Position numbers and translations under genes: made by a program
Shown: piece after piece, positions 17,758 to 25,313 of the stretch
How the letters are laid out: every line of letters starts with the position of its first letter
Numbering within the stretch: the first letter of the stretch is position 1
Source of the DNA: an uncultured Tenacibaculum sp.
Lineage (GTDB): Bacteria > Bacteroidota > Bacteroidia > Flavobacteriales > Flavobacteriaceae
DNA length: 64,000 nucleotides
NCBI RefSeq assembly: GCF_947499065.1
Contig: NZ_CANMMT010000005.1
Location: 186,001-250,000 of the forward strand
Direction: 5' to 3'
Notes under the pieces: model-generated
Told to the model about the DNA's origin: nothing
Seen by the model: only the letters and a program-made list of their open reading frames with translations
The model's database searches: none

Positions 17758-17771
17758 ATTGCGTAAATTTG
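17742..17771 (+). promoter_or_regulatory. Promoter of the Oar-like gene, overlapping the upstream terminator
   Basis: TTG at 17742-17744, a 19-base spacer, then TAAATTTG at 17764-17771: a good match to the Bacteroidota promoter. It lies within the longest frame of the following gene, showing that the true start is at 17784 or, more probably, 17802. Confidence 0.6.
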
Positions 17772-17801
17772 AGAGATAACTTAATGAAAATTAGTACTAT
17801 T

Positions 17802-20800
17802 ATGAAGAAATTGATTTTATTTTCTTTTATTTTACTAAGTGTATCTGTTTTTTCTCAGGTAACAACATCTAAAATAAAGGGGACAGTAACCGATAACCAA
17901 GGGGAGCCGTTATTCGGGGCAAACATTGTAATACTTCACGTGCCGACGGGTACCGTGTCTGGAGCTGTAGCTCAAGATAATGGAAGATATACAATACCAA
18001 ACTTAAGGGTAGGAGGGCCATATAAAGTTACGTTTAGTTATGTGGGCTTCAAATCGCAAGAAGTAAATAATGTATTTCTAACTTTAGGTAAAACAACCAA
18101 TATTGATGGGAAATTATCAGAAGACGGAGAACAGTTAGATGAAGTTGTTATATCAGCTTCTAAAAGTAAAGTATTTAATAATGATCGGACAGGAGCGCAA
18201 ACAAGTGTTAGTTCAGTTCAATTAAAGACATTACCAACAATATCACGTTCAGCATCTGATTTCACACGATTAGAGCCAACAGCAAGTGGTAATTCTTTTG
18301 GGGGAAGAAATGACCAGTTTAATAACTTTTCTTTAGATGGTTCTATTTTTAATAATCCATTCGGATTAGATGCAGCTACTCCAGGAGGACAAACAGATTC
18401 ACAGCCAGTTTCATTAGATGCAATAGAACAAATTTCTGTATCTACTGCACCGTATGATGTAACATTATCAGGTTTTACAGGTGCTTCGGTAAATGCAGTA
18501 ACTAAAAGTGGTACGAATGAACTTAAAGGGACAGTTTATGGTTTTTATAGAAATGAAGACATGACTGGAGGGAAAATTAAAGGACAGTCGGTGGTAAAAC
18601 CTAAATTAAACCAAGCGCAATATGGAGTAAGTTTAGGAGGTCCAATAATTAAAAATAAACTATTCTTTTTTGCAAATTTTGAAAAAGATGATCGTACGGA
18701 TTTAGGTACAGCTGGATGGACACCAAATACTGGTAATGGAGGAATTAGTGAATCAAGAGTTTTAGAATCAGATTTACAATTAGTTCAAAATATACTATCT
18801 CAAGTTGTAGTAGGGCAAGATGCTAATGGCGGAAATGTATTTTACAATACGGGAGCTTATAAAGGTTTTACATACGATTCTAAATCAACAAAAGGTATTT
18901 TTAAATTAGATTGGAATATAAATAAGAAACATCGTTTAGCTCTTATTTATAACTTCTTAAGAGCTAAAAAAGAAAAACCAGCTCATCCAACAGCATTAGG
19001 GTTTAGAGGACCAAGTGCGACTACTTTACAGTTTGAAAACGCAGGATATGAAATCAATAACAATATAAACTCTTTCTTAGTAGAGTTAAATTCATCTTTT
19101 AATGATGAAACAACAAATAAACTGCAAATAGGATATACACACTTTGATGATTTCAGAAATGCATTATCTTCACCAGCACCATCGATAAGTATTTTAGATG
19201 ATACAGGAAGTTCAAATTATATTATTGCAGGACACGAACCATTTTCAATTCACAATAAATTAGATCAAAAAGTATTTCAATTAACTAATAATATGAATTT
19301 CTTTAAAGGAGACCATACGTTTACTGTAGGTTTTTCTTTTGAAAAGTTTCAATTTGATAATTCATTCAATTTAGGTGTTTATGGAGCACAAGGAGTATTT
19401 TTTCCAACAGGAAGTATATCTGACTTTAGAAATACTGTAGGAAACCCAGCAGCAGAAGCAGCATTAGTTGCAAATTTCCAAGCACAATTTAACGGTGCAA
19501 TTTCAGCAAATAATGCTTTAAATAGTGCAGGTATAGGAAATCCAGGTGGTTGGGCCTTAGCAGAAACCAATGTAGGTCAATTAGCTTTTTATGTTCAAGA
19601 TGAATGGGAGGTTAACGATAACCTTAAATTGACTTACGGAATTAGATTTGATAAACCATTATTTTTCGATACTGCAGAGAAAGCACAGGATGTAATTGAT
19701 AATGCATGTTGTTTTGCTCCTAATATAGATTATTTTAATCCTAATACAGGCGAAACAGTAAGGTTAGATAATAGAAAAATGCCAACTAATCAATGGTTAA
19801 TTTCACCTAGATTTGGATTCAATTGGGATGCAAAAGGAGATAAAACATTACAATTAAGAGGTGGAACGGGAATATTCACAGGACGTTTACCTTTTGTGTG
19901 GTTAGGAAACCAAATTGCAAACCCTAATGTATTTTTCTACCAAATGGTAGATCCAGATTTTAAATTTCCGCAAGTATGGAGAACTAATATTGGAGCAGAC
20001 TATAAGTTTGAAAGTGGTTATGTAATTTCTGGTGATATTGCATATACTAAAGATATTAACGGAGCACATGTTCAAAACTGGGGATTACGTAATCCAACAG
20101 CTACATTGCAAGGAAATGGTACAGGAAACAGAGTGATTTATGCAAATTCAGACAAAGGAAACAATGCATATGTATTTACAAATTCAGATAAAGGGAGAAC
20201 TTTCAACGCTTCATTTAAAATAGAAAAAACTTTTGAGAATGGATTGTATGCTAATGTTGCTTATAGTTATTTAAATTCAAAAGATGTAAATTCAATAGAG
20301 GCGGAAATTACAGGAGATGCTTTTGCTTTTAACCCAGTAGTAGGAAATGCAAATAATGATGTATTAGCTTTCTCAAAATATGGAGATACTCATAGAATTA
20401 TTGGTGTAGCTTCTAAGAAATTTAATTATGGAGGTGGTAAATATGCAACCACTATTTCTACGTTTTTTGAATATGCTAAAGGAGGAAGATTTAATTATAC
20501 ATATGGAGGAGACATAAATAATGATGGTTCTGCATTAAATGATTTATTATATATTCCAACTGCATCTGAGTTAACTCAAATGAATTTTGCCACAGCAGCT
20601 GAGGCTACAGCTTTTGAGACTTATATAAACCAAGATGAGTACTTAAGTTCAAGAAGAGGTCAGTTTGTAGAAAGGTATGGGGCTTTAGCACCATGGAGAG
20701 GAAGATGGGATTTAAAAATCTTACAAGATTTTAATTTTAATGTTTCAGAAGATAAGCAGAATACGATTCAAGTAAGTTTAGATATATTAAATGTTGGTAA

Positions 20801-21029
20801 TTTAATTAATTCAGATTGGGGAGTAGTGCAGCAGGTAGGAAATGTGCAGCCAGTTGGGGTAAGATTTCCAGATGTAAATCCGGCAAATACCAATCCAGCA
20901 AACTATGTTCCTGATTATACTAAAGAACCAACATACTCATTTAATCCAAATTTAAAAGAAACATTTGTGTATGATACGAGTTTAAATTCTCGTTGGCAAA
21001 TGCAATTAGGATTACGATATATCTTTTAA
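17802..21029 (+). CDS. Oar-like TonB-dependent outer-membrane protein with carboxypeptidase-regulatory-like domain
   Basis: A large outer-membrane protein of about 1075 residues. The ATG at 17802 gives the signal peptide MKKLILFSFILLSVSVFSQ; the ATG at 17784 adds six residues; the longest frame is excluded by the terminator and promoter inside it. After the signal comes a carboxypeptidase-regulatory-like beta-sandwich (KIKGTVTDNQGEPLFGANIV and onward), then a plug domain (FGGRNDQFNNFSLDGS; GFTGASVNAVTKSGTNELKG) and a long barrel ending in phenylalanine (WQMQLGLRYIF). This architecture matches the Oar family of TonB-dependent proteins. No SusD-like partner is adjacent, so it is not a polysaccharide-utilisation pair; the ligand is unknown. 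A hairpin at 21051 ends the transcript. Confidence 0.88.
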   Translation: MKKLILFSFILLSVSVFSQVTTSKIKGTVTDNQGEPLFGANIVILHVPTGTVSGAVAQDNGRYTIPNLRVGGPYKVTFSYVGFKSQEVNNVFLTLGKTTNIDGKLSEDGEQLDEVVISASKSKVFNNDRTGAQTSVSSVQLKTLPTISRSASDFTRLEPTASGNSFGGRNDQFNNFSLDGSIFNNPFGLDAATPGGQTDSQPVSLDAIEQISVSTAPYDVTLSGFTGASVNAVTKSGTNELKGTVYGFYRNEDMTGGKIKGQSVVKPKLNQAQYGVSLGGPIIKNKLFFFANFEKDDRTDLGTAGWTPNTGNGGISESRVLESDLQLVQNILSQVVVGQDANGGNVFYNTGAYKGFTYDSKSTKGIFKLDWNINKKHRLALIYNFLRAKKEKPAHPTALGFRGPSATTLQFENAGYEINNNINSFLVELNSSFNDETTNKLQIGYTHFDDFRNALSSPAPSISILDDTGSSNYIIAGHEPFSIHNKLDQKVFQLTNNMNFFKGDHTFTVGFSFEKFQFDNSFNLGVYGAQGVFFPTGSISDFRNTVGNPAAEAALVANFQAQFNGAISANNALNSAGIGNPGGWALAETNVGQLAFYVQDEWEVNDNLKLTYGIRFDKPLFFDTAEKAQDVIDNACCFAPNIDYFNPNTGETVRLDNRKMPTNQWLISPRFGFNWDAKGDKTLQLRGGTGIFTGRLPFVWLGNQIANPNVFFYQMVDPDFKFPQVWRTNIGADYKFESGYVISGDIAYTKDINGAHVQNWGLRNPTATLQGNGTGNRVIYANSDKGNNAYVFTNSDKGRTFNASFKIEKTFENGLYANVAYSYLNSKDVNSIEAEITGDAFAFNPVVGNANNDVLAFSKYGDTHRIIGVASKKFNYGGGKYATTISTFFEYAKGGRFNYTYGGDINNDGSALNDLLYIPTASELTQMNFATAAEATAFETYINQDEYLSSRRGQFVERYGALAPWRGRWDLKILQDFNFNVSEDKQNTIQVSLDILNVGNLINSDWGVVQQVGNVQPVGVRFPDVNPANTNPANYVPDYTKEPTYSFNPNLKETFVYDTSLNSRWQMQLGLRYIF

Positions 21030-21050
21030 AAGATGCTATTCAACGACAGA

Positions 21051-21076
21051 AACCTTCATTTCATGGAGGTTTTTTG
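21051..21076 (+). terminator. Terminator of the Oar-like gene
   Basis: AACCTTCAT (21051-21059) pairs with ATGGAGGTT (21063-21071), one T-G wobble, TTC loop, followed by TTTTTG. Confidence 0.8.
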
Positions 21077-21101
21077 TTTTTTATAATAAAATTTATTAAT
21101 A

Positions 21102-21148
21102 AAGGGGGTTTTACCTATGAATTTAATTAAAAAAAAGTTTCATATTTG
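21102..21148 (+). promoter_or_regulatory. Upstream box and -7 box of candidate small RNA A
   Basis: AAGGGGGTTTT (21102-21112) is followed, 39 bases start to start, by CATATTTG (21141-21148), one base off TAnnTTTG. The same two elements with nearly the same spacing (37 bases) occur before candidate small RNA B at 22579-22623. There is no clear TTG at -33, so the G-rich box may bind an activator. Confidence 0.45.
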
Positions 21149-21153
21149 TATCA

Positions 21154-21258
21154 GTTAATAAAGATAGGGGACTTTATTACAACGTTTTAAGATATAGTCT
21201 TTGAGGGGTTGATTATATTTTAAAAAAACTCTGACTTTTAAAGTCAGAGTTTTTATTT
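21154..21258 (+). ncRNA. Candidate small RNA A
   Basis: A likely transcript of about 100 bases lying between the Oar-like gene and the converging lysA. Immediately after the expected transcription start is a hairpin, TAATAAAG (21156-21163) with CTTTATTA (21172-21179), whose loop is ATAGGGGA. A second AGGGG occurs at 21204-21208 in the context TTTGAGGGGTTGATTATATT, and the RNA ends in the strong hairpin at 21224-21254. All these elements recur in the same order and spacing in candidate RNA B, with a different but still complementary first stem. No coding frame of note. The function is unknown; exposed GGGG loops suggest pairing to C-rich targets or protein binding, which is speculation. Confidence 0.55.
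21224..21258. terminator. Bidirectional terminator of candidate RNA A and lysA
   Basis: ACTCTGACTTT (21228-21238) pairs with AAAGTCAGAGT (21240-21250) with a single-base loop; flanking A/T bases extend the stem to 15 bp. T-runs on both strands. Confidence 0.9.
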
Positions 21259-22462
21259 ATATAGATACTTCTACTTGGTTTTTTAAGATGTCTTCAAAAG
21301 TTTCTCTTTTTCTAATTAAGTAATCTTTCCCCTTATAAATCATAACCTCAGCAGGCCTGTATCTCGAATTGTAATTTGAAGCCATTGAATAACAATAAGC
21401 TCCAGCATTATGGAAGCATAAAATATCTTCTTCTGAAATTTCATTAATTCTTCTGTTAGAACCAAAAGTATCAGATTCACATATATAACCAACAATGCTA
21501 TAAAAACGTTCCCTTCCTTTAGGATTAGAAATGTTTTCTATACGATGGTATGAATTATAAAACATTGGGCGAATCAAATGGTTTAAACCACTATCAATAC
21601 CCGCAAAAACAGTAGAAGTTGTTTGCTTTATAACATTAACCTTAGCTAAAAAGTACCCTGCTTCACTTACCAAGAATTTACCTGGTTCAAACATTAGGGT
21701 GACATCTTTACCATATTCTTTGCAAAAATTATTGAATCGTTGTGAAAGCTTTTTACCTAATTCTTCAATGTTTGTAGAAATATCACCTTCTTTATATGGT
21801 ACTTTAAAACCACTTCCAAAATCAATAAAATCGATATTATCAAACTCTTTAGCAGTATTGAATAATATTTCAGAAGCTCTTAAAAAAGTATCAATGTCTA
21901 AAATATCAGATCCAGTATGCATGTGTACACCATTTATACGCATTCCCGTATTTTCTACCACTCTTTTAATATGGGGTACTTGATGTATTGAAATACCAAA
22001 TTTAGAATCAATATGACCTACAGAAATTTTACTATTTCCTCCAGCCATAATATGTGGATTAATACGAATACAAACAGGTATTTTAGGATGTTTTTGTCCA
22101 AATAACTCAAGTATAGATAAATTATCAATGTTTATTTGAATTCCTAATTTAGCAACATCTTCAATTTCTTGTAAAGAAACACCATTAGGTGTATAAATAA
22201 TGTTTTCAGGAGAGAATCCGGCTTTTAAGCCTAGTTTTACTTCTTGAATAGAAACAGTATCCAACCCACTTTTTAAAGAGTTAAAAACTTTTAAAATGTT
22301 AATATTAGATAAAGCTTTGGCAGCATAATTTATTTTTAGGTTCTTGACCTTTGAAAAAGCTCCTGTAATCTTTTTATACTGGCTAATAATTTTTTCAGTG
22401 TCATAAACATAAAGTGGGGATTGATACTTCCCAGTTAACTCTAATAAGGCTTTTCTATCCAT
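21257..22462 (-). CDS. lysA: Diaminopimelate decarboxylase
   Basis: Fold-type III PLP enzyme converting meso-diaminopimelate to lysine, the last step of lysine synthesis. The PLP lysine is K49 in INYAAKALSN; further landmarks are HMHTGSD, the phosphate-binding FIDFGSGFKVPY, EPGKFLV, the catalytic cysteine region GYICESDTFG, and the C-terminal NAGAYCYSMASNYNSR loop of diaminopimelate (rather than ornithine) decarboxylases. Its 401 residues are standard. It is a single-gene unit with a very good promoter, flanked on both sides by plus-strand candidate small RNAs. Confidence 0.93.
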   Translation of the reverse strand: MDRKALLELTGKYQSPLYVYDTEKIISQYKKITGAFSKVKNLKINYAAKALSNINILKVFNSLKSGLDTVSIQEVKLGLKAGFSPENIIYTPNGVSLQEIEDVAKLGIQINIDNLSILELFGQKHPKIPVCIRINPHIMAGGNSKISVGHIDSKFGISIHQVPHIKRVVENTGMRINGVHMHTGSDILDIDTFLRASEILFNTAKEFDNIDFIDFGSGFKVPYKEGDISTNIEELGKKLSQRFNNFCKEYGKDVTLMFEPGKFLVSEAGYFLAKVNVIKQTTSTVFAGIDSGLNHLIRPMFYNSYHRIENISNPKGRERFYSIVGYICESDTFGSNRRINEISEEDILCFHNAGAYCYSMASNYNSRYRPAEVMIYKGKDYLIRKRETFEDILKNQVEVSI

Positions 22463-22483
22463 TTTTATTATTATTTAATACCC

Positions 22484-22514
22484 CAAAATTAGATAATGGC
22501 TTTGTGCTAACAAA
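22484..22514 (-). promoter_or_regulatory. Promoter of lysA
   Basis: On the minus strand: TTTG (22511-22514), exactly 19 bases, TAATTTTG (22484-22491), a perfect Bacteroidota-type promoter. The expected transcription start is about 15-20 bases before the ATG at 22462. Confidence 0.75.
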
Positions 22515-22578
22515 TTATATATAAGAAATAAACATATCTGTTCTTTTTGTGAAAAAAAGGTTATTTACACATTCTGAA

Positions 22579-22623
22579 AAGGGGGTTTTCCTAATGTAAA
22601 GTGTTGAAAAAGAGACATATTTG
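22579..22623 (+). promoter_or_regulatory. Upstream box and -7 box of candidate small RNA B
   Basis: AAGGGGGTTTT (22579-22589) and CATATTTG (22616-22623), the same pair as before candidate RNA A with 37 instead of 39 bases start to start. Confidence 0.45.
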
Positions 22624-22625
22624 TC

Positions 22626-22732
22626 GTGAAATAAATGTAGGGGATTTATTTCGCATTTAAATGATATTTTCTTTAAGGGGTGATTATATCATTAAATTAA
22701 AGCTCTAGTGTTTCACTAGAGCTTTTCTTATT
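22626..22732 (+). ncRNA. Candidate small RNA B, homologous to RNA A
   Basis: A plus-strand element between two minus-strand genes (lysA and pepT), so it cannot be a leader of either. It opens with a hairpin, GTGAAATAAAT (22626-22636) paired with ATTTATTTCGC (22644-22654, one wobble), loop GTAGGGG. Compared with RNA A the stem bases differ but pairing is kept, which is compensatory change. A second AGGGG follows at 22676-22680 in the context CTTTAAGGGGTGATTATATC, closely like RNA A. It ends in the terminator at 22699-22725. The free-standing position, conserved promoter-like boxes, covariation and terminator together make an RNA gene likely. Function unknown. Confidence 0.6.
22699..22732 (+). 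terminator. Terminator of candidate small RNA B
   Basis: AAAGCTCTAGTG (22699-22710) pairs with CACTAGAGCTTT (22714-22725), loop TTT, followed by TCTTATT. Confidence 0.85.
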
Positions 22733-22756
22733 ATAATAAAAGTAATATGTATCAAA

Positions 22757-22790
22757 ACAAAAAACTCTAGCAATTGCTAGAGTTTTTTGT
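22757..22790. terminator. Bidirectional terminator of pepT (palindrome)
   Basis: A 34-base perfect palindrome without a loop centred between 22773 and 22774; the core is CTCTAGCAATTGCTAGAG with A- and T-runs outside. It can stop pepT from the right and act as a second terminator for RNA B from the left. Confidence 0.85.
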
Positions 22791-22811
22791 TTTATATTAT
22801 AATTGAATATG

Positions 22812-24050
22812 TTATTTGAATTTAGTAGCTACTTTTTGAGCAATACCTACAATTACTTCACTAGCTTTAATAATACTTTCAACAGGAACATATTCGTAAC
22901 GCCCGTGGAAGTTATGACCACCCGCAAAAATATTAGGACAAGGTAAACCTTTGTATGATAATTGAGAACCATCAGTACCTCCTCTAATAGGTTTGATAAT
23001 TGGAGTAATGTTCATTTCTTTCATCACCTCTTCGGCAATATCAACAATATACATTACAGGAGTAACTTTTTCTTTCATATTATAGTATTGATCTTTAAGA
23101 TCTACAGAAATTAATTTTTGACCTCTTTTAGCATTTAATATTTCAGCTAAATCTAACATGGCTTTTTTACGGTTATTGAATTGATCCATATCGTGGTCTC
23201 TTACAATATAGTGTAATGTAGTTTTCTCAACAGAACCTTCCATGTGGTGTAAGTGAAAGAATCCTTCGTAACCAGTAGTTTTTTCAGGAACTTCATCTTC
23301 AGGTAAAGCATTAATGTATTCATTAGCTATTAACATAGAGTTAATCATCTTACCTTTTGCATAACCAGGGTGTACAATTTTACCCTCAATAGTTACTTTC
23401 GCTCCAGCAGCATTAAAGTTTTCATATTCTAACTCACCAATCTGGCTACCATCCATTGTGTAAGCCCACTGTGCACCAAATTTCTCAACATCAAACATAT
23501 GAGCTCCTTTACCAACTTCTTCATCAGGAGGGAAACAAACTCTAATTTTACCATGCTTAATTTCTGGATGCTGAATTAAGTATTCCATAGCAGAAACAAT
23601 TTCAGTTACACCAGCTTTGTCATCGGCACCTAATAAAGTAGTACCATCAGTAGTAATAATTGTTTGTCCTTTATATTGTAATAAGTCTTCAAAATAATCA
23701 GGAGATAAAACAATATTTTCTTCTTTATTTAAAACGATGTCTTTTCCGTCGTAGTTTTCATGAATTTGTGGCTTCACATTAGCTCCAGTAAAATCAGGGC
23801 TAGTATCAATATGAGCTACAAAACCTATAGTAGGTACTTCGTAATCTAAATTACTAGGCAATGTTGCCATTAAATAACAATTTTCATCTAACTCAACATC
23901 TTCCATTCCTATTTCTATCAATTCTTTTTCAAGAACTCTAGCTAAATCCCATTGTTTTTCAGTACTAGGAAAAGCAGGGTTGTTAGGATCACTTTCTGTA
24001 TCAATAGTTACATACTTTACAAATCTATCAATAATATGTTGTTTGTTCAT
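22812..24050 (-). CDS. pepT: Peptidase T (tripeptide aminopeptidase, M20 family)
   Basis: A cytoplasmic di-zinc aminopeptidase that removes the N-terminal residue of tripeptides. Metal-binding landmarks are GFVAHIDTSPD, TDGTTLLGADDKAGV, FPPDEEVGKGA, YTMDGSQIGE and the C-terminal GGTDGSQLSY with AGGHNFHGRYEYVP. The ATG at 24050 (MNKQHIIDRFVKYVTIDTES) matches the family start; the longest frame has nine extra codons. About 412 residues, usual for the family. Transcribed alone; DUF3810 lies upstream on the same strand. Confidence 0.93.
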   Translation of the reverse strand: MNKQHIIDRFVKYVTIDTESDPNNPAFPSTEKQWDLARVLEKELIEIGMEDVELDENCYLMATLPSNLDYEVPTIGFVAHIDTSPDFTGANVKPQIHENYDGKDIVLNKEENIVLSPDYFEDLLQYKGQTIITTDGTTLLGADDKAGVTEIVSAMEYLIQHPEIKHGKIRVCFPPDEEVGKGAHMFDVEKFGAQWAYTMDGSQIGELEYENFNAAGAKVTIEGKIVHPGYAKGKMINSMLIANEYINALPEDEVPEKTTGYEGFFHLHHMEGSVEKTTLHYIVRDHDMDQFNNRKKAMLDLAEILNAKRGQKLISVDLKDQYYNMKEKVTPVMYIVDIAEEVMKEMNITPIIKPIRGGTDGSQLSYKGLPCPNIFAGGHNFHGRYEYVPVESIIKASEVIVGIAQKVATKFK

Positions 24051-24115
24051 TGTTGTTAATTTTATCAGCATCAAAAATAGCTATTTCAATAGTATTTTAT
24101 AAATAAATTTGAAGT

Positions 24116-25186
24116 TTAATTTGCTTGTTTAAAGTAAGCTATTAGTAGGTCTACTACATAGCTATAAGAATCAATTCCTTTTGTTTGGTTGTTGGCTTTT
24201 AAATAAGAGTTATAGCCTTTTTTAAAGTAAGGTTCAATAGGGTTTTCATATTGTTTCCAGTGTAAATAACTATTTCTGTAATCTTTATAGACTCCTCTGT
24301 TTATCGTTTTTTTTATTTCCAATGCTATTTTTTTATCTCGTTTATATACTTGACCAATACAATAATTGTAAGCCATTCTGTAACCTGAGTATTGAAAATA
24401 TAAGTCGTCGTTGGCAATAGAAGCTAAGAACCCAACAAAATTAGCGTCATTTTCAGCAGCCCAACCTATTTGATGTGCCATTTCATGACAGGTAGTAGCT
24501 GGATAACCAGTTTTAGGAATCATATCGTTTACTTGGGCTTCACCTGTTATTGGATTGATGTAGCCTGAAGTTGTATTATATGATTGAAATAAACTTACCA
24601 TAGAATTCTTAATAGAAGGATTGGTGTACGCCAATTGCGGATAGGATTTAGTTAACTTATTATAACCATTGGGTGCTAACTTGTAAATTTCTTTTTGAGA
24701 ATAAGGTACTTTCACTTCAACAGAGTCGTTGTTAGTTATAAGTAAGTGAACTCTATTTAATTCAGAAACGATTTTTTTTGTGGTTGAAACTAACTCATCA
24801 GTCGTATAAGCAGATTGTTGTAAGTTCAGGTTTTTAGCTAAAGGTTCGCGAAAATAATTCAATCCCCAAAAAGTATAGAAACAAGCATAAATAATTGCTA
24901 AAATGGAAACGAATTTGATTAATTGAGGTAGTATGAATTTAAATTTGGTTTTGAACAAACGATAAATAGCTTTGATAAATAAGAATAATAAAAAGAAGCC
25001 TAATACATCACCAAAAGAAAAAGGAAGCCATCCAAAAATAATTCTAAATAATTTTGATATGAAAGGGTATAATCCATTACTATAATAGCGTTCTATCCAT
25101 TGTGTTTGTTGACTTAAAAAATGAATAAATATGATTTGTAAAGGAAGAGTTAACGCTAGAACTAAATATTTTTTTGAATACCTCAT
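24116..25186 (-). CDS. DUF3810-type membrane protein with HExxH motif
   Basis: A 356-residue protein with three N-terminal membrane spans (residues about 7-23, 59-75, 91-108) and a large C-terminal domain. The motif HEMAH (H234, E235, H238) followed by an AEND segment near 244-247 is the zinc-protease signature seen in DUF3810 proteins of Bacteroidota, so a membrane-anchored metallopeptidase is plausible but unproven. It diverges from dnaB and is 41 bases upstream of the pepT longest frame on the same strand; an operon of two peptidase-like genes is possible. Confidence 0.8.
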   Translation of the reverse strand: MRYSKKYLVLALTLPLQIIFIHFLSQQTQWIERYYSNGLYPFISKLFRIIFGWLPFSFGDVLGFFLLFLFIKAIYRLFKTKFKFILPQLIKFVSILAIIYACFYTFWGLNYFREPLAKNLNLQQSAYTTDELVSTTKKIVSELNRVHLLITNNDSVEVKVPYSQKEIYKLAPNGYNKLTKSYPQLAYTNPSIKNSMVSLFQSYNTTSGYINPITGEAQVNDMIPKTGYPATTCHEMAHQIGWAAENDANFVGFLASIANDDLYFQYSGYRMAYNYCIGQVYKRDKKIALEIKKTINRGVYKDYRNSYLHWKQYENPIEPYFKKGYNSYLKANNQTKGIDSYSYVVDLLIAYFKQAN

Positions 25187-25300
25187 AGTGTCAAAAATAA
25201 GAAAGTTGGAACGTTATCAACAAGTTAATAACAATTTTATTAGCGAATTTGTGTAAAAAGAAATTTAGGTAATGCTGATATAAATCTCAGCATAAAAATA

Positions 25301-25308
25301 TACTTTTG
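25301..25308 (+). promoter_or_regulatory. -7 promoter box of dnaB, directly before the start codon
   Basis: TACTTTTG, exact TAnnTTTG. Its last base is only 6 bases before the ATG at 25314, so the transcript would be leaderless or nearly so. Confidence 0.5.
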
Positions 25309-25313
25309 TTCTC

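Noticed and set aside
17715..17801. Longer N-terminus of the Oar-like protein
   Set aside because: The extra codons run through the rplI terminator and a good promoter, and they would hide the signal peptide.
21154..22732. 6S RNA as identity of candidate RNAs A and B
   Set aside because: They lack the long interrupted hairpin with a central bubble of 6S RNA and appear as two copies of about 100 nt; a formal search could still overturn this.
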